64,000 bases of DNA from Algoriphagus marinus (GCF_001936475.1 NZ_MSPQ01000001.1:620001-684000); one strand, 5' to 3'. Shown: positions 16,395-25,589, counted from the first letter of the stretch. A program made the numbers and translations. Notes: generated from the letters alone by a model not told the origin.

Positions 16395-17960
16395 ATGAAG
16401 AATGTCTCCAAACTCCTTTCATTTTTTTACATTCTAGTACTTTTTGGAGCTTGCTCCCCTCAGCCTTCCGAGAAAAAGCATCCAAATATCATCTTTATCC
16501 TAGCAGATGATTTAGGCTATGGAGACATCCAAGCTTTTAATTCAGAAGGTAAAATTCCTACACCGAATATTGATCAACTGGCGTCTGAGGGAATGCGATT
16601 TAGGGATGCGCATACCACCTCATCGGTTTGCACGCCTACCCGATATGCCTTACTTACCGGTCGATACAATTGGCGAAGTAGATTAAAGAGCGGAGTGCTT
16701 TATGGAAAATCAAAGGCATTGATTCCCAAAGAGCGGACTACTGCTGCTTCGCTTTTAAAAACGAAGGGATATGAAACTGCTTTTATTGGGAAATGGCATT
16801 TGGGCTGGGATTGGACGCTAAAAGATCCTGCAGTTGATGTCGAAAGCGGATCAAGTCCAGCTGATTTTGACCACATTGATTTTTCCAAACCAGTTTTAAA
16901 TGGACCAAACGAACTTGGATTTGATTATTCCTATGGCCTTACTGCATCGCTGGATATGGCGCCTTATGTCTATGTTGAAAATGGAAAAGTCACTCAGATT
17001 CCGGACAAAGTGACAATCGATGAGGGGGAATATTCCTGGTGGCGGGAAGGCCCTACTTCACCGGATTTTATCCATGAGGATGTTACTCCTAATTTCTTTG
17101 AGCGAGCTTACGAATACATCGAAAGCAAAGCAAATCAAGAGAAACCATTCTTTCTTTACCTTGCTTTGCCTTCACCGCATACTCCGATCCTTCCCTCAGC
17201 AGCATGGCAGGGAAAAAGTGGAATCCTTCCCTATGGAGATTTTATGATGATGATCGATGATTACTTGGGTAAGCTAAATCAGACTTTGAAAAATGCTGGA
17301 ATTGATGAAAACACGCTGGTCATATTCATGAGTGATAATGGCTGCTCGCCGGCTGCGGGATTTGATAAGCTAGTTGAAATGGGGCATATGCCGAGTGGGA
17401 TTTTTAGAGGGCATAAAGCAGATATCTATGAGGGAGGACATCGAGTCCCCTTTATAGCTAAATGGCCAGCTCAGATAAAGGCTGGAACTGTCCGTGATGA
17501 AACGATTTCTATCGTGGACTTTTTTGCAACAGTTGCAGATCTAGTAGATTACGAAATTTCTGATTCAGAAGGAGAGGATAGCTATTCCATGCTTCCTTTA
17601 TTTGATGTTGAAAACAAACCCGCTGAATTTCGAGAGGCAACAGTTTTTCATTCGGTGGAAGGGAGTTTCGCAATACGCAAAGGGGACTGGAAATTGATCT
17701 TAGCCAAAGGTTCGGGAGGCTGGAGCTTTCCAAGACCTGGGGATCCTGCAGAAGAAAATCTTCCCGATTTCCAGCTTTATAACTTGGCTTCCGATCCATC
17801 TGAGACAAGGAATCTTCAAGCCGAACAATCCGAAAAAGTGGAAGAGCTACGTCTATTATTGACTAAATACATCCAAGACGGCCGAAGCACAGCAAGAGCG
17901 CCTCAGGTAAATGATCCGTATGCAGGGGATTGGAAACAGACCTGGTTTATAAAAGAGTGA
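16395..17960 (+). CDS. Type I sulfatase, predicted lipoprotein
   Basis: A 521-residue member of the alkaline-phosphatase-fold sulfatases, which remove sulfate esters from polysaccharides, lipids or glycans. The motif C-T-P-T-R at residues 79-83 carries the cysteine converted to formylglycine. Metal-ligand motif ILADDLGYGD is near residue 35, FIGKWHLG follows near 130, and MSDNGC near 313. The N-terminus (MKNVSKLLSFFYILVLFGAC) has a lipobox with Cys20, so the enzyme is probably anchored in an envelope membrane. It resembles arylsulfatase/GalNAc-6-sulfatase-type proteins; substrate is unknown. It seems to be a single-gene unit downstream of the atpG terminator. Confidence 0.92.
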   Translation: MKNVSKLLSFFYILVLFGACSPQPSEKKHPNIIFILADDLGYGDIQAFNSEGKIPTPNIDQLASEGMRFRDAHTTSSVCTPTRYALLTGRYNWRSRLKSGVLYGKSKALIPKERTTAASLLKTKGYETAFIGKWHLGWDWTLKDPAVDVESGSSPADFDHIDFSKPVLNGPNELGFDYSYGLTASLDMAPYVYVENGKVTQIPDKVTIDEGEYSWWREGPTSPDFIHEDVTPNFFERAYEYIESKANQEKPFFLYLALPSPHTPILPSAAWQGKSGILPYGDFMMMIDDYLGKLNQTLKNAGIDENTLVIFMSDNGCSPAAGFDKLVEMGHMPSGIFRGHKADIYEGGHRVPFIAKWPAQIKAGTVRDETISIVDFFATVADLVDYEISDSEGEDSYSMLPLFDVENKPAEFREATVFHSVEGSFAIRKGDWKLILAKGSGGWSFPRPGDPAEENLPDFQLYNLASDPSETRNLQAEQSEKVEELRLLLTKYIQDGRSTARAPQVNDPYAGDWKQTWFIKE

Positions 17961-18361
17961 TTGGTGCTTTTGTTCTTGATATTTCTACTGCATGGAGTTT
18001 TCCTGGCCGGTATGCAGGAAATCTGGATTAGTTCTTTTCCGCAAAACCACAAAGAACAGGAAGATTATCGCAGCGAAAACATAAACCTGATTGGTATCAA
18101 AGTCAATGCTTAGAAGTGGGAAATTCGACTAGATTTTTTTATTGGATCTTCATTGGTTCTGGACAGAAGCAATTTCCTAATTTCTAACCCTTTAATAATT
18201 CTTCTATTAGACTCAGAAATCATGTTTTGGCCGAAAGAATGGAGAATCAGGCCTAAATTATATATTCGGATTTGCTACTAAATTGGCCCGGATGGAAGGT
18301 GAGATCCAAAATAGCCTCAACTAGAATTGACGATTAATTTTTTCTTCAAATAAATTCTAGG
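17961..18361. other. 401-bp intergenic stretch without clear gene
   Basis: The frame of the sulfatase stays open for 50 codons after its TGA (to TAG at 18111-18113) and would read as a hydrophobic segment then a polar tail, but it has no ATG near its beginning and no recognisable family, so it is not called. The rest is AT-rich, without hairpin terminators, repeats or RNA genes that I can see. Confidence 0.5.
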
Positions 18362-18952
18362 CTAGTTATTCGCTGCTTCGACAAGCTCGATCATGTCTGC
18401 TTGAATTGACTTTCGTTCTTTAAATCTCGAGTCAATTAGTTGAAGTAAGTCAGGACTTTCTTGGTAAAACTCTTTTAGTAAATTTTTAAATTTATCGAGA
18501 CTTTTCAATCCGGTAGTAACGAATGCAAAAGTGCCATCATTTTTTTCTAGCGTATAAAAAGTACCCAATGGAGCCCCATTTTGATCGTATGTCTGAAATT
18601 GATAAAGGCTGGATTTTTCTCCGAGGACCGTTGGCTCTAAAAACCGCAGGGTGGTTTCTGTAAAAATAGGCTTTGAGAATAGGCTGAAAACCTCTCCGTT
18701 ATAGATAAATCCAAAACGCTTGATATCCTCTGGCTTAAATTTCTTCAAGTTATTGTTACTGTCCTGCACTTCTACTTTGAAGAGGAATTTGGAAAAGTCT
18801 ACCGATCCAAAAACTGATTTTGGCATTTTGATTTGTATGGGAATACTATCATTGCTCAAAGAAATGTAGTAACCAGGTGCAGTGGTTTGAGCGAAGGAAT
18901 AATTACAGAATGTGAAGAAAAGAAATAATAGAATAAAATTTCGGGGCATCAT
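18362..18952 (-). CDS. Secreted protein of unknown function
   Basis: A 196-residue protein (195 if the second Met is used) with a clear signal peptide (RNFILLFLFFTFCNYSFAQ) and likely cleavage after FAQ. The mature part begins TTAPGYYISLSNDSIPIQIK and looks beta-rich, then ends in charged helices. I do not recognise the family; the pattern of a short secreted protein describing a value with a Gly-Tyr-Ile start is common among uncharacterised Bacteroidota envelope proteins. It stands alone on the minus strand; codon use looks like its neighbours. Confidence 0.75.
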   Translation of the reverse strand: MMPRNFILLFLFFTFCNYSFAQTTAPGYYISLSNDSIPIQIKMPKSVFGSVDFSKFLFKVEVQDSNNNLKKFKPEDIKRFGFIYNGEVFSLFSKPIFTETTLRFLEPTVLGEKSSLYQFQTYDQNGAPLGTFYTLEKNDGTFAFVTTGLKSLDKFKNLLKEFYQESPDLLQLIDSRFKERKSIQADMIELVEAANN

Positions 18953-19128
18953 TCTGAAGTTTAGAGTTAGCTGCTTTCCTCAAATAATTTTTCGGCAAAC
19001 ATCGCGCTATTTATTCATTTTGTGTGCATAATGCAATAGCCTAAAAAAATATGTTTTTACGAATTCAGACCCTAGCTTTCTTTCAAATATCAAGATTAGC
19101 TTTTTAAACAATTGAATCTTGGCTTAAA

Positions 19129-19163
19129 AAGGAAATAAAAAAGCGTAGTTTTTAACTACGCTT
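19129..19163 (-). terminator. Terminator of the SGNH hydrolase gene
   Basis: AAGCGTAGTT (19141-19150) and AACTACGCTT (19154-19163) form a perfect 10-bp stem with a TTT loop. On the minus strand it is followed by a T-rich tract (complement of 19124-19140). It lies just downstream of the hydrolase stop at 19194. Confidence 0.85.
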
Positions 19164-19193
19164 CATAATGATTCTATTAGTCAAAAGGTTTGT

Positions 19194-19829
19194 TTACAAC
19201 CGAATCGCCCTCGCAATCACCCTTGCCATAATTCCCAATCCTTCGGTATTGGGATGAACGCCATCCGGAAGCAAGTCTTCTTTTCCCATAAATGGGGTAT
19301 ACAAATCAATCAATTCTGAGCCACTTTCATGTGCAATATCGATCAGCATGAGACGCTGCTCATTATTCATTACATCGGGCGTGATTCCAAAATTCACCCG
19401 AGTCACCGGCACCGGAAGAATCACATAAACTTTACCATCCACGGGCATGGTTTTCTTGAATTCGTGGATCATATCCAAGTAATCTTGTCTGAACTCGGAA
19501 GCAAATTTCCAGTTTTGGGGTTTGGAGTCATTCGTACCGAGCATGATGATTAGCACATCCGCTGCAAAATCTTTGACCTGCTGAAACTGCGGTTCGTTCC
19601 AATATGGATAATCTCCTTTGCGAAGCATAGTCCGACCACTTACTCCGAAATTAGCTACTTGATAAGCATCGCCCAAAATAGCTTGCATTTGAAGTGGATA
19701 GCTATCGGGATTGTCGCGTCCAGGTCCTTGCGTGATGCTATTTCCCACACAGGCGACTTTGATGGGTGCTTGTGCAAAAGAGAAAGTGGCTAGTAGAAGA
19801 AAGGCAACGATAAGTTTGAGTGTTTTCAT
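19194..19829 (-). CDS. Secreted SGNH/GDSL-family hydrolase
   Basis: A 211-residue esterase/lipase-like protein with signal peptide (MKTLKLIVAFLLLATFSFAQ). SGNH blocks are all present: GNSIT with catalytic Ser31, the glycine block (NFGVSGRT), the asparagine block GTND, and DGVHPN with the Asp-His pair near the C-terminus. Members hydrolyse ester bonds such as acetyl groups on sugars or lysophospholipids; this one is periplasmic or secreted, substrate unknown. It lies alone on the minus strand with its own terminator. Confidence 0.9.
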   Translation of the reverse strand: MKTLKLIVAFLLLATFSFAQAPIKVACVGNSITQGPGRDNPDSYPLQMQAILGDAYQVANFGVSGRTMLRKGDYPYWNEPQFQQVKDFAADVLIIMLGTNDSKPQNWKFASEFRQDYLDMIHEFKKTMPVDGKVYVILPVPVTRVNFGITPDVMNNEQRLMLIDIAHESGSELIDLYTPFMGKEDLLPDGVHPNTEGLGIMARVIARAIRL

Positions 19830-19908
19830 GGCTTGGGTTTAGGTTAAGAATTTGCCTTCTGACAGGAATGTGAATCAAACTAGTAAAAAATTTCCTAAGT
19901 TGAGTCAG

Positions 19909-19916
19909 TAAATTTG
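19909..19916 (+). promoter_or_regulatory. Possible -7 element upstream of the UbiA-like gene
   Basis: TAAATTTG fits TAnnTTTG. No good TTTG element is seen 19-22 bp upstream, so this is only a weak candidate; the leader to the ATG at 20067 would be about 145 bases. Confidence 0.3.
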
Positions 19917-20066
19917 TAGATGCCTAGTTTTCCGCTTTGAAAATTCAAAAGCAATCTGAAATAGGATTATCGCTAACAAAAATGCTGCTTCGGTCTTCCA
20001 TCATCGGTGTGGAAAAGCAAGGAAAATAAAGCTAAAAACATCATTTCAGGAAATTCGATCAACTTC

Positions 20067-20906
20067 ATGTCCCTTCTAAGTAAACTCTACCTTCGCTTTT
20101 CTTGGCTTTCAATGGATGTGGTGTTTGGGGCTATAGCTGGGGCAGTATTTTTTTCAAAATTGCTTCGGGTCGAACTTGGATGGGCTATATACCTCCTCTT
20201 GGGGATGGCGGTTTGGAGCATTTATACGGCAGATCACTTGCTGGATAGTCGAAAGAAAACTGAAGCCAATCTTTCTCCAAGACATCAATTTCATTTGAGA
20301 AATAGTAAAGTCTTAAGTGCACTATTAGCTGTTTTTGCACTTGTTGGACTTGGTTTTGCCTACCAAATTTTTGGATTAAATAGAGAGTTGATCTGGAGCT
20401 TGATCCTTGGTGGGCTTATTCTGGCAAGTATGACTTTGATTCGGAAAGCAGGGAAAAACATGGTTTGGGCGAAAGAAATCAGTATCGCAATTTTTTATGT
20501 ATTAGGGATCGCTTGGATTTCGCTTTTGCGAGTGGATTCCATCGATCTGAATTGGAATAGTTGGGCATTTTTAGGAATCTATAGCTTATTGGCTTTGATA
20601 AATCTCCTGATTCTATCTCATTTGGATCGTAAGCAGGATGAAGCAGCAGGATTTGCTTCTGCCGCGCAGCTATTTACTCCGATTAGTTTTATCGAGTTGA
20701 TCCGACGTGCCTGTTTTCTCTTCTTGGTCCTCGTACTAGCTTGTTTTATCCTTTTCCCCTCATTCTATCGGCCTTTTGCCTGTGTTTTATTAGTGATGGG
20801 ATTGGTGCATTACCTAGCCTTTTTCAATCCAAAGCTTACAGCTGAGCAAGTAAGAATGCGAACAGAAGCAATTTTCATGCTTCCGCTCGTTTTGTATTTT
20901 CTTTAG
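20067..20906 (+). CDS. UbiA-like multi-pass membrane protein
   Basis: A 279-residue integral membrane protein with about eight hydrophobic helices. TADHLLDSRK near residue 52 resembles the first Asp-rich (DxxxD-like) motif of UbiA-type prenyltransferases, and a second acidic patch (SHLDRKQDEAAG) occurs about 140 residues later; together they suggest a UbiA-fold protein, but the motifs are not canonical and the substrate is unknown. The frame is open from a GTG at 20007; the ATG at 20067 directly precedes the first helix and is preferred. Its stop overlaps the stop of the convergent acyl-CoA dehydrogenase gene by a few bases. Confidence 0.65.
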   Translation: MSLLSKLYLRFSWLSMDVVFGAIAGAVFFSKLLRVELGWAIYLLLGMAVWSIYTADHLLDSRKKTEANLSPRHQFHLRNSKVLSALLAVFALVGLGFAYQIFGLNRELIWSLILGGLILASMTLIRKAGKNMVWAKEISIAIFYVLGIAWISLLRVDSIDLNWNSWAFLGIYSLLALINLLILSHLDRKQDEAAGFASAAQLFTPISFIELIRRACFLFLVLVLACFILFPSFYRPFACVLLVMGLVHYLAFFNPKLTAEQVRMRTEAIFMLPLVLYFL

Positions 20907-22261
20907 ACAAAAGCGCTGTGTCCGGTAATGGCTCGCCCGACAATTAAGGAGTTGATTTCCTTGGTGCCCTCATAACTATAGACTGCCTCTGCATCTGCCA
21001 CGAATCGTGCGATATCATGTCGCAGTAAGATTCCATTGCCACCAAATAATTCTCGGGAATGGTCCACAATAGACCGCATTCGAAGGGTGCAAAATACTTT
21101 GGCCAGGGAAGCATGCTCATCCTTGAGTATGTCCGCATCCTGCATTTCGGAAAGACGAAATACCATGGTCTGCATGGCGGTAAGATCTCCAAGCATAGTC
21201 ACTAATAGGTCTTGCACCAGTTGAAAGGAAGCGATAGGTCGGCCAAACTGCTTTCGCTCGTTGGTGTAAGCCAAAGCCAACTCATAAGCTCCACGTGCGC
21301 AACCCACAGCCTGCCAAGCCACGCCAGCTCTGGTCATGCGCAGGACCTTTGCCGTATCCTTAAAGGAATTGGCCTCCTGAAGCCGGTCTGTCTCGGGGAC
21401 TTCACAGTTGGTCAAGGTGATCAAGGCATTTTGAACGGTTCGAAGAGCCATTTTATCCTCCAGTTTTTCAGCTAAAAATCCCGGGTTTCCTTTTCTGACG
21501 ATAAAGCCTTTGACCTGCTGATCCTCCAAGTCTCTTGCCCAAATAATGGTCATATCTGAGAAGGTAGCATTTCCGATCCATTTCTTCTGCCCATTGAGGA
21601 TCCAGACATCCCCTTCTCGCTTGCAGGTGGTCGTCAATCCTCCCGCCACACCAGAACCTACTTCTGGTTCGGTCAATCCAAAGGCGCCAATTTTTTCCAG
21701 CTTTTGCATTTTGGGTAACCATTCCAGCTTTTGCGCTTCTGAGCCACAGAGGTAAATTGAACCCATCGCCAATCCGCTTTGTACTCCAAAAAAAGTGGAA
21801 ATGGAGGTGTCTATCCGAGCCATTTCCATCGCTATAAATCCTTCCAAAAGTGCCGAATGTCCCGGGCAACCATAGCCTTGATAAGTCAATCCGGCAATGT
21901 CAAGCTCAGCCATTTTCGGTATGATCTGCATTGGGAATTCTCCACGATTCCAATAATCATTAGCGATCGGCTTGATTTCCCGTTCCATAAATTCACGAAC
22001 CCGAAGTTGAATCTCTCGCTCATGATTCGGTAGACTTTTTCCCAACTCATAAAAGTCGCCATTGATTGGTGGGATCACTTTCGGCTTGCTTCCGCCTTTG
22101 AGCATCCCCATCATTTTGGAAAGATCCTCTTCACTCATCTGGGAGACTAGCCCAACCATTTTGGAGAGGTCCACTTTTTGGGATAGTTTGGAGATTTGAT
22201 CTAGGTCCACCGAGGCTAAGAGTTGACGAAGTCCTCCGATCGTTTTGAAAATATTTTTCAT
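20903..22261 (-). CDS. Acyl-CoA dehydrogenase (glutaryl-CoA dehydrogenase-like) with N-terminal extension
   Basis: A flavoenzyme of fatty-acyl or short-chain acyl-CoA oxidation, 452 residues. The FAD/acyl-CoA core shows FGLTEPEVGSG, ILNGQKKWIGNATFSD and RKQFGRPIASFQLVQDLL; near the C-terminus VYSYEGTKEINSLIVGRAITG carries the catalytic glutamate (E of YEGT). The pattern is closest to glutaryl-CoA dehydrogenases and plant ACX4-type enzymes; substrate is not certain. About 65 extra residues precede the core, with the motif DLSKM occurring twice (in VDLSKMVG and EDLSKMMG), unlike the usual ~390-residue enzymes. Divergent from the methyltransferase gene, with about 40 bp between starts. Confidence 0.9.
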   Translation of the reverse strand: MKNIFKTIGGLRQLLASVDLDQISKLSQKVDLSKMVGLVSQMSEEDLSKMMGMLKGGSKPKVIPPINGDFYELGKSLPNHEREIQLRVREFMEREIKPIANDYWNRGEFPMQIIPKMAELDIAGLTYQGYGCPGHSALLEGFIAMEMARIDTSISTFFGVQSGLAMGSIYLCGSEAQKLEWLPKMQKLEKIGAFGLTEPEVGSGVAGGLTTTCKREGDVWILNGQKKWIGNATFSDMTIIWARDLEDQQVKGFIVRKGNPGFLAEKLEDKMALRTVQNALITLTNCEVPETDRLQEANSFKDTAKVLRMTRAGVAWQAVGCARGAYELALAYTNERKQFGRPIASFQLVQDLLVTMLGDLTAMQTMVFRLSEMQDADILKDEHASLAKVFCTLRMRSIVDHSRELFGGNGILLRHDIARFVADAEAVYSYEGTKEINSLIVGRAITGHSAFV

Positions 22262-22301
22262 AAAAAAGGAATTTTGGAGTTTATTCTATTCCTTTAATCT
22301 A

Positions 22302-22907
22302 GTGAAAGATCGGTACAGTTTTGTTGCACCCTATTATGATTTCCTTGTAAAGCTTGTATTTGGCAATGACTTGAAGGACTTGAAAACTTGGTTTATTACG
22401 AACCTAAACAAGAAAAAAATCCTGATTATCGGGGGTGGAGATGGAATGGATTATCGAGAATTTCAATCCGACTTGAAGGGGGAATATTGGGAGCTTTCAG
22501 AGGCGATGCTTTCTAAAGCCCAAAAAAATCTGGCGCAAAGTAAGCTCACGTTTCACTTAGGTGATTTCAAATCAAACCCTGATAATCAGTTTGATGAGAT
22601 TTGGCTGCATTTTGTTCTGGATACATTCCCTGATTTGGAATTGGGGCTTTTTCTTTCGGAATTAAGAAAATCGATGAAGCCAAGTTCAACAATCTACTTG
22701 ACTGATTTTTTTAATCCCCAGAGTCCCTTTCATCGAGTAATTCATGCGACAATGCTTGCCTACTTTCGAATGCTAACCAAGCATCAAAGAACAGATGTGC
22801 CTGATTATGAAATTGCTTTCCAAAAGGCTGGCTTTCAGAAATTAGATGAAATAAGAAAAAGAAAGGGCTGGATTCGAGCGCAACTTTGGGAAAGTGCTGC
22901 TAATTGA
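22302..22907 (+). CDS. Class I SAM-dependent methyltransferase
   Basis: A 202-residue protein of the small-molecule class I methyltransferase type. VKDRYSFVAPYYDFLVKLVFG at the N-terminus is typical of Bacteroidota members; the SAM-binding glycine motif is ILIIGGGDGMDY (about residue 42), followed by an acidic end of strand 2 (EYWELSEAML). The frame is open from a TTG at 22245, which lies inside the divergent gene; GTG at 22302 gives a family-like start and is preferred. Substrate unknown. Its end overlaps the convergent ceramidase-like gene by 8 bp. Confidence 0.8.
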   Translation: MKDRYSFVAPYYDFLVKLVFGNDLKDLKTWFITNLNKKKILIIGGGDGMDYREFQSDLKGEYWELSEAMLSKAQKNLAQSKLTFHLGDFKSNPDNQFDEIWLHFVLDTFPDLELGLFLSELRKSMKPSSTIYLTDFFNPQSPFHRVIHATMLAYFRMLTKHQRTDVPDYEIAFQKAGFQKLDEIRKRKGWIRAQLWESAAN

Positions 22908-24246
22908 CTTTTTCAATGATTCCCTTGATCATCGCATCAAAATAATCCCCATTTCCGGGTCCATACCAATTCATTTCACGGACCTCATGGAAGTGCTCAT
23001 CATACAGATGATCCGGAGTGATGTAGCCAATGTAGCCACCGTTGAACGTTGTGATGATGAGATTTAGACCTTTTGCTTGAGCAGCCTTTTCCCATTTTTC
23101 ATAAAAGACTCCTGACAATTCACCTGAGGAACCAATGAGTAAAGTGTTTCCGATTATGGTAAAATCCAGATGAGGATTGGTGTCGCCAAGTAAATAGTTA
23201 AATAGCCAAGGTCGAATCCGAATATTGTCAGAAATCCGCAAATGCGGTTCCCGTAGCGAAATGTCCAATCGTCCATATCCGATTTCCTTTCGGTTGACAG
23301 TAGCGAACTGGGTCATGTGAATTCGTATGGTAGAATCCAAGGCAGTGGCATATTCCGTAACTAATTCTGGAGTATTTCCGAATGAGAGAGGGCGATGACT
23401 TCCAACAGTCCCTGCGGCGAAAAGCGCAAAATCATATTCATTTGCCTCAAGTGCCTGCATTAAATAAAAAGGGTAATCCCCCGATAATCCCATGAACTTG
23501 GAGCTCATCGTGGTAGCATGGGCAGAATAGGTCAGAAAAGTAGCTTTCTTCCCATCTTTTTTGGAGAAAATCAACTGTCGTACAAAAGGATCTATCGGAT
23601 CATCTTTGATAAAACGATTGGCCACAAAAGCTCCTGCGTCGGCTTTTCGAAAGGAAATAGAAACCGTGTCTTGATTTGAAATGGCTGTTTTCAAGGCAGA
23701 AACACTTTTTTCTACCATCATTGCCACAATTTGCTCATTAAAGCCACCAAATGCCATTTCACCTAAAGGTCCGGGCATATAGCCTCCCATTCCGGAATGG
23801 GTATGTGTAGCGGTGAAGTTCAATTGATCGATAGGAAGGTTTGCTTTTTTGACTCCATCTTGAATTGATTTGGCTAAAAAAGGGTGGACGATTAGCAGTT
23901 CAAAATTCAACCAGGCAATCTGAGTTTTTCCATTGCTTAGCGTTAGCGCTTTTACAAAACTGCTATCCTGTACAAACTCATATGGTCCTCTTGGTGCATA
24001 GCCAACCAAGTCAATTGGTTTATCAGGCGTCATGTTTGCTTTTGCCCAACCGGCAAGCCAAGTATCACCCATATTCCCTTCAATAGGCAAATTATCCAAT
24101 CGAGCTAAAGTCTCTGAGTAGAATTCCTGCTCCTCGATAGGACTTCTATCCACTTTAGTGAAAAGGATAATCGCTAAAACAAAAAGCACTAAAAATATCC
24201 AAATGAATATTTTTAGTGCCTTTTTACCAATAGATTTCCAATCCAT
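22900..24246 (-). CDS. Neutral-ceramidase-like protein, membrane-anchored
   Basis: A 448-residue protein with one N-terminal membrane helix (about residues 12-32), then a domain resembling the N-terminal catalytic part of neutral/alkaline ceramidases: FTATHTHSGMGGYMPG matches the zinc-ligand/active-site pattern (THTHSGPGG), and LTYSAHATTMSS fits the second His motif. Neutral ceramidases split ceramide to sphingoid base and fatty acid; here the substrate is not proven. ATG at 24246 is preferred to the TTG at 24249, which directly abuts the purM stop. Likely co-transcribed with purM. Confidence 0.75.
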   Translation of the reverse strand: MDWKSIGKKALKIFIWIFLVLFVLAIILFTKVDRSPIEEQEFYSETLARLDNLPIEGNMGDTWLAGWAKANMTPDKPIDLVGYAPRGPYEFVQDSSFVKALTLSNGKTQIAWLNFELLIVHPFLAKSIQDGVKKANLPIDQLNFTATHTHSGMGGYMPGPLGEMAFGGFNEQIVAMMVEKSVSALKTAISNQDTVSISFRKADAGAFVANRFIKDDPIDPFVRQLIFSKKDGKKATFLTYSAHATTMSSKFMGLSGDYPFYLMQALEANEYDFALFAAGTVGSHRPLSFGNTPELVTEYATALDSTIRIHMTQFATVNRKEIGYGRLDISLREPHLRISDNIRIRPWLFNYLLGDTNPHLDFTIIGNTLLIGSSGELSGVFYEKWEKAAQAKGLNLIITTFNGGYIGYITPDHLYDEHFHEVREMNWYGPGNGDYFDAMIKGIIEKVN

Positions 24247-24249
24247 CAA

Positions 24250-25413
24250 TTAGTATTCAAATTTGCCGTATTCGCTCTGAATGGTGACTTTTTTACCGGA
24301 ATGTGGTTCCACGCGACCAATGATTTGAGCTTCCACTCCATGAGATTCAGCGATGTCAATGATTTCTTCAGCATAGCGTTCATCCAGGTAAATTTCCATG
24401 CGATGACCCATATTGAAGACTTTATACATTTCCTTCCAGTCCGTTTGGCTTTCCTCCTGAATGATTTTGAAAAGTGGAGGAGTATCGAAAAGATTGTCCT
24501 TGATGACATGCAAGTCATCCACAAAATGTAGCACCTTGGTTTGTGCTCCACCTGAGCAGTGAACCAAACCATGAACGTGCCCTCTCATGTAGTTCAACAC
24601 ATCTACCATAATTGGTGCATAAGTTCGGGTCGGTGAAAGCACCAACTTACCCATATCTACCGGAGCTCCCGGTGCTGGATCGATCAAGTTATATTTTCCT
24701 GAATAAACCAAGCTTTCTGGAACTACAGGATCATAGGATTCAGGGTATTTGGTCTTTAATACTTTATTGAATACATCGTGACGTGCAGAGGTGAGGCCAT
24801 TTGAACCCATTCCCCCGTTGTATTGCGTTTCGTAATTCGCCTGACCAAATGAAGCCAAACCAACAATCACGTCACCTGCTTGGATTTTATCATTTGAGAT
24901 GACTTCATCTCTTCGCATTCTACAAGTAACGGTGCTGTCTACGATGATGGTACGTACTAAATCGCCCACATCTGCTGTTTCACCTCCTGTAAGTACCGCA
25001 TTTACTCCTTTATCTCGAAGCATCTGGAGAACTTCTTCGGTACCTTCTATGATCGCTGAAATGACTTCGCCTGGGATCAAATTTTTATTTCTTCCAATCG
25101 TGGAGGAAACCAAGATGTTGTTAATAGCTCCCACACAAAGCAAATCATCCGTGTTCATGATGATTGCATCCTGAGCGATTCCTTTCCAGACACTCAGGTC
25201 ACCGGTTTCTTTCCAGTACAAGTACGCAAGGGAAGACTTGGTGCCCGCTCCGTCCGCATGCATGATGTTGCAATAGTCAGGATCATTACCGAGTGTGTCT
25301 TCTACGATTTTGCAAAAAGCTTTTGGGAAAAGACCCTTGTCCAGCTTGGAAATGGCCTGATGTACATCTTCTTTGGAAGCGGAGACGCCGCGCTGCATGT
25401 ATCGCTCATTCAT
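24250..25413 (-). CDS. purM: Phosphoribosylformylglycinamidine cyclo-ligase (AIR synthase)
   Basis: PurM closes the imidazole ring in purine synthesis (FGAM + ATP to AIR). The 387-residue product shows the PurM fold: MHADGAGTKSSLAYLYWKET, QDAIIMNTDDLLCVGA, LTGGETADVGDLVRTIIVDS and GLASFGQANYETQYNGGMGSNGLTSARH. Residues NERYMQRGVSASKEDVH at the start are typical of the Bacteroidota form, so the ATG at 25413 is chosen over an upstream start at 25437. It is longer than the E. coli protein (345 residues). A promoter element lies only 6 bases before the ATG. Confidence 0.93.
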   Translation of the reverse strand: MNERYMQRGVSASKEDVHQAISKLDKGLFPKAFCKIVEDTLGNDPDYCNIMHADGAGTKSSLAYLYWKETGDLSVWKGIAQDAIIMNTDDLLCVGAINNILVSSTIGRNKNLIPGEVISAIIEGTEEVLQMLRDKGVNAVLTGGETADVGDLVRTIIVDSTVTCRMRRDEVISNDKIQAGDVIVGLASFGQANYETQYNGGMGSNGLTSARHDVFNKVLKTKYPESYDPVVPESLVYSGKYNLIDPAPGAPVDMGKLVLSPTRTYAPIMVDVLNYMRGHVHGLVHCSGGAQTKVLHFVDDLHVIKDNLFDTPPLFKIIQEESQTDWKEMYKVFNMGHRMEIYLDERYAEEIIDIAESHGVEAQIIGRVEPHSGKKVTIQSEYGKFEY

Positions 25414-25419
25414 AGAGTA

Positions 25420-25427
25420 CAAAGTTA
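25420..25427 (-). promoter_or_regulatory. -7 element of purM, implying near-leaderless mRNA
   Basis: On the minus strand TAACTTTG (complement of 25420-25427) is a full TAnnTTTG match, ending six bases before the purM ATG. A TTTG occurs further upstream but 26 bp away, longer than usual. Confidence 0.55.
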
Positions 25428-25511
25428 AGTATTCCAAGGGAAATCGTGCCTTGCAAAGTGAAAAGTTGAGGGTTATGATGTTGATCTAATTAGAGTAAAA
25501 TGTTTGCCGTG

Positions 25512-25555
25512 GAAAAAAAAGCGGTTGATCTATTTCTTAAGACCAACCGCTTTCC
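25512..25555 (-). terminator. Terminator of the PorE-like gene
   Basis: AAAGCGGTTG (25518-25527) pairs with CAACCGCTTT (25544-25553); flanking TGGAAA/TTTCCA can extend it. On the minus strand it is followed by a run of T (complement of 25513-25520). Confidence 0.85.
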
Positions 25556-25589
25556 ACAAAACTCAAATTGTAAATCTAAAAATCCTTAG

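Noticed and set aside
17961..18113. 50-codon extension in frame after the sulfatase stop, hydrophobic beginning
   Set aside because: No ATG at its start, no family resemblance, and only TTG/GTG directly after the stop; most likely chance.
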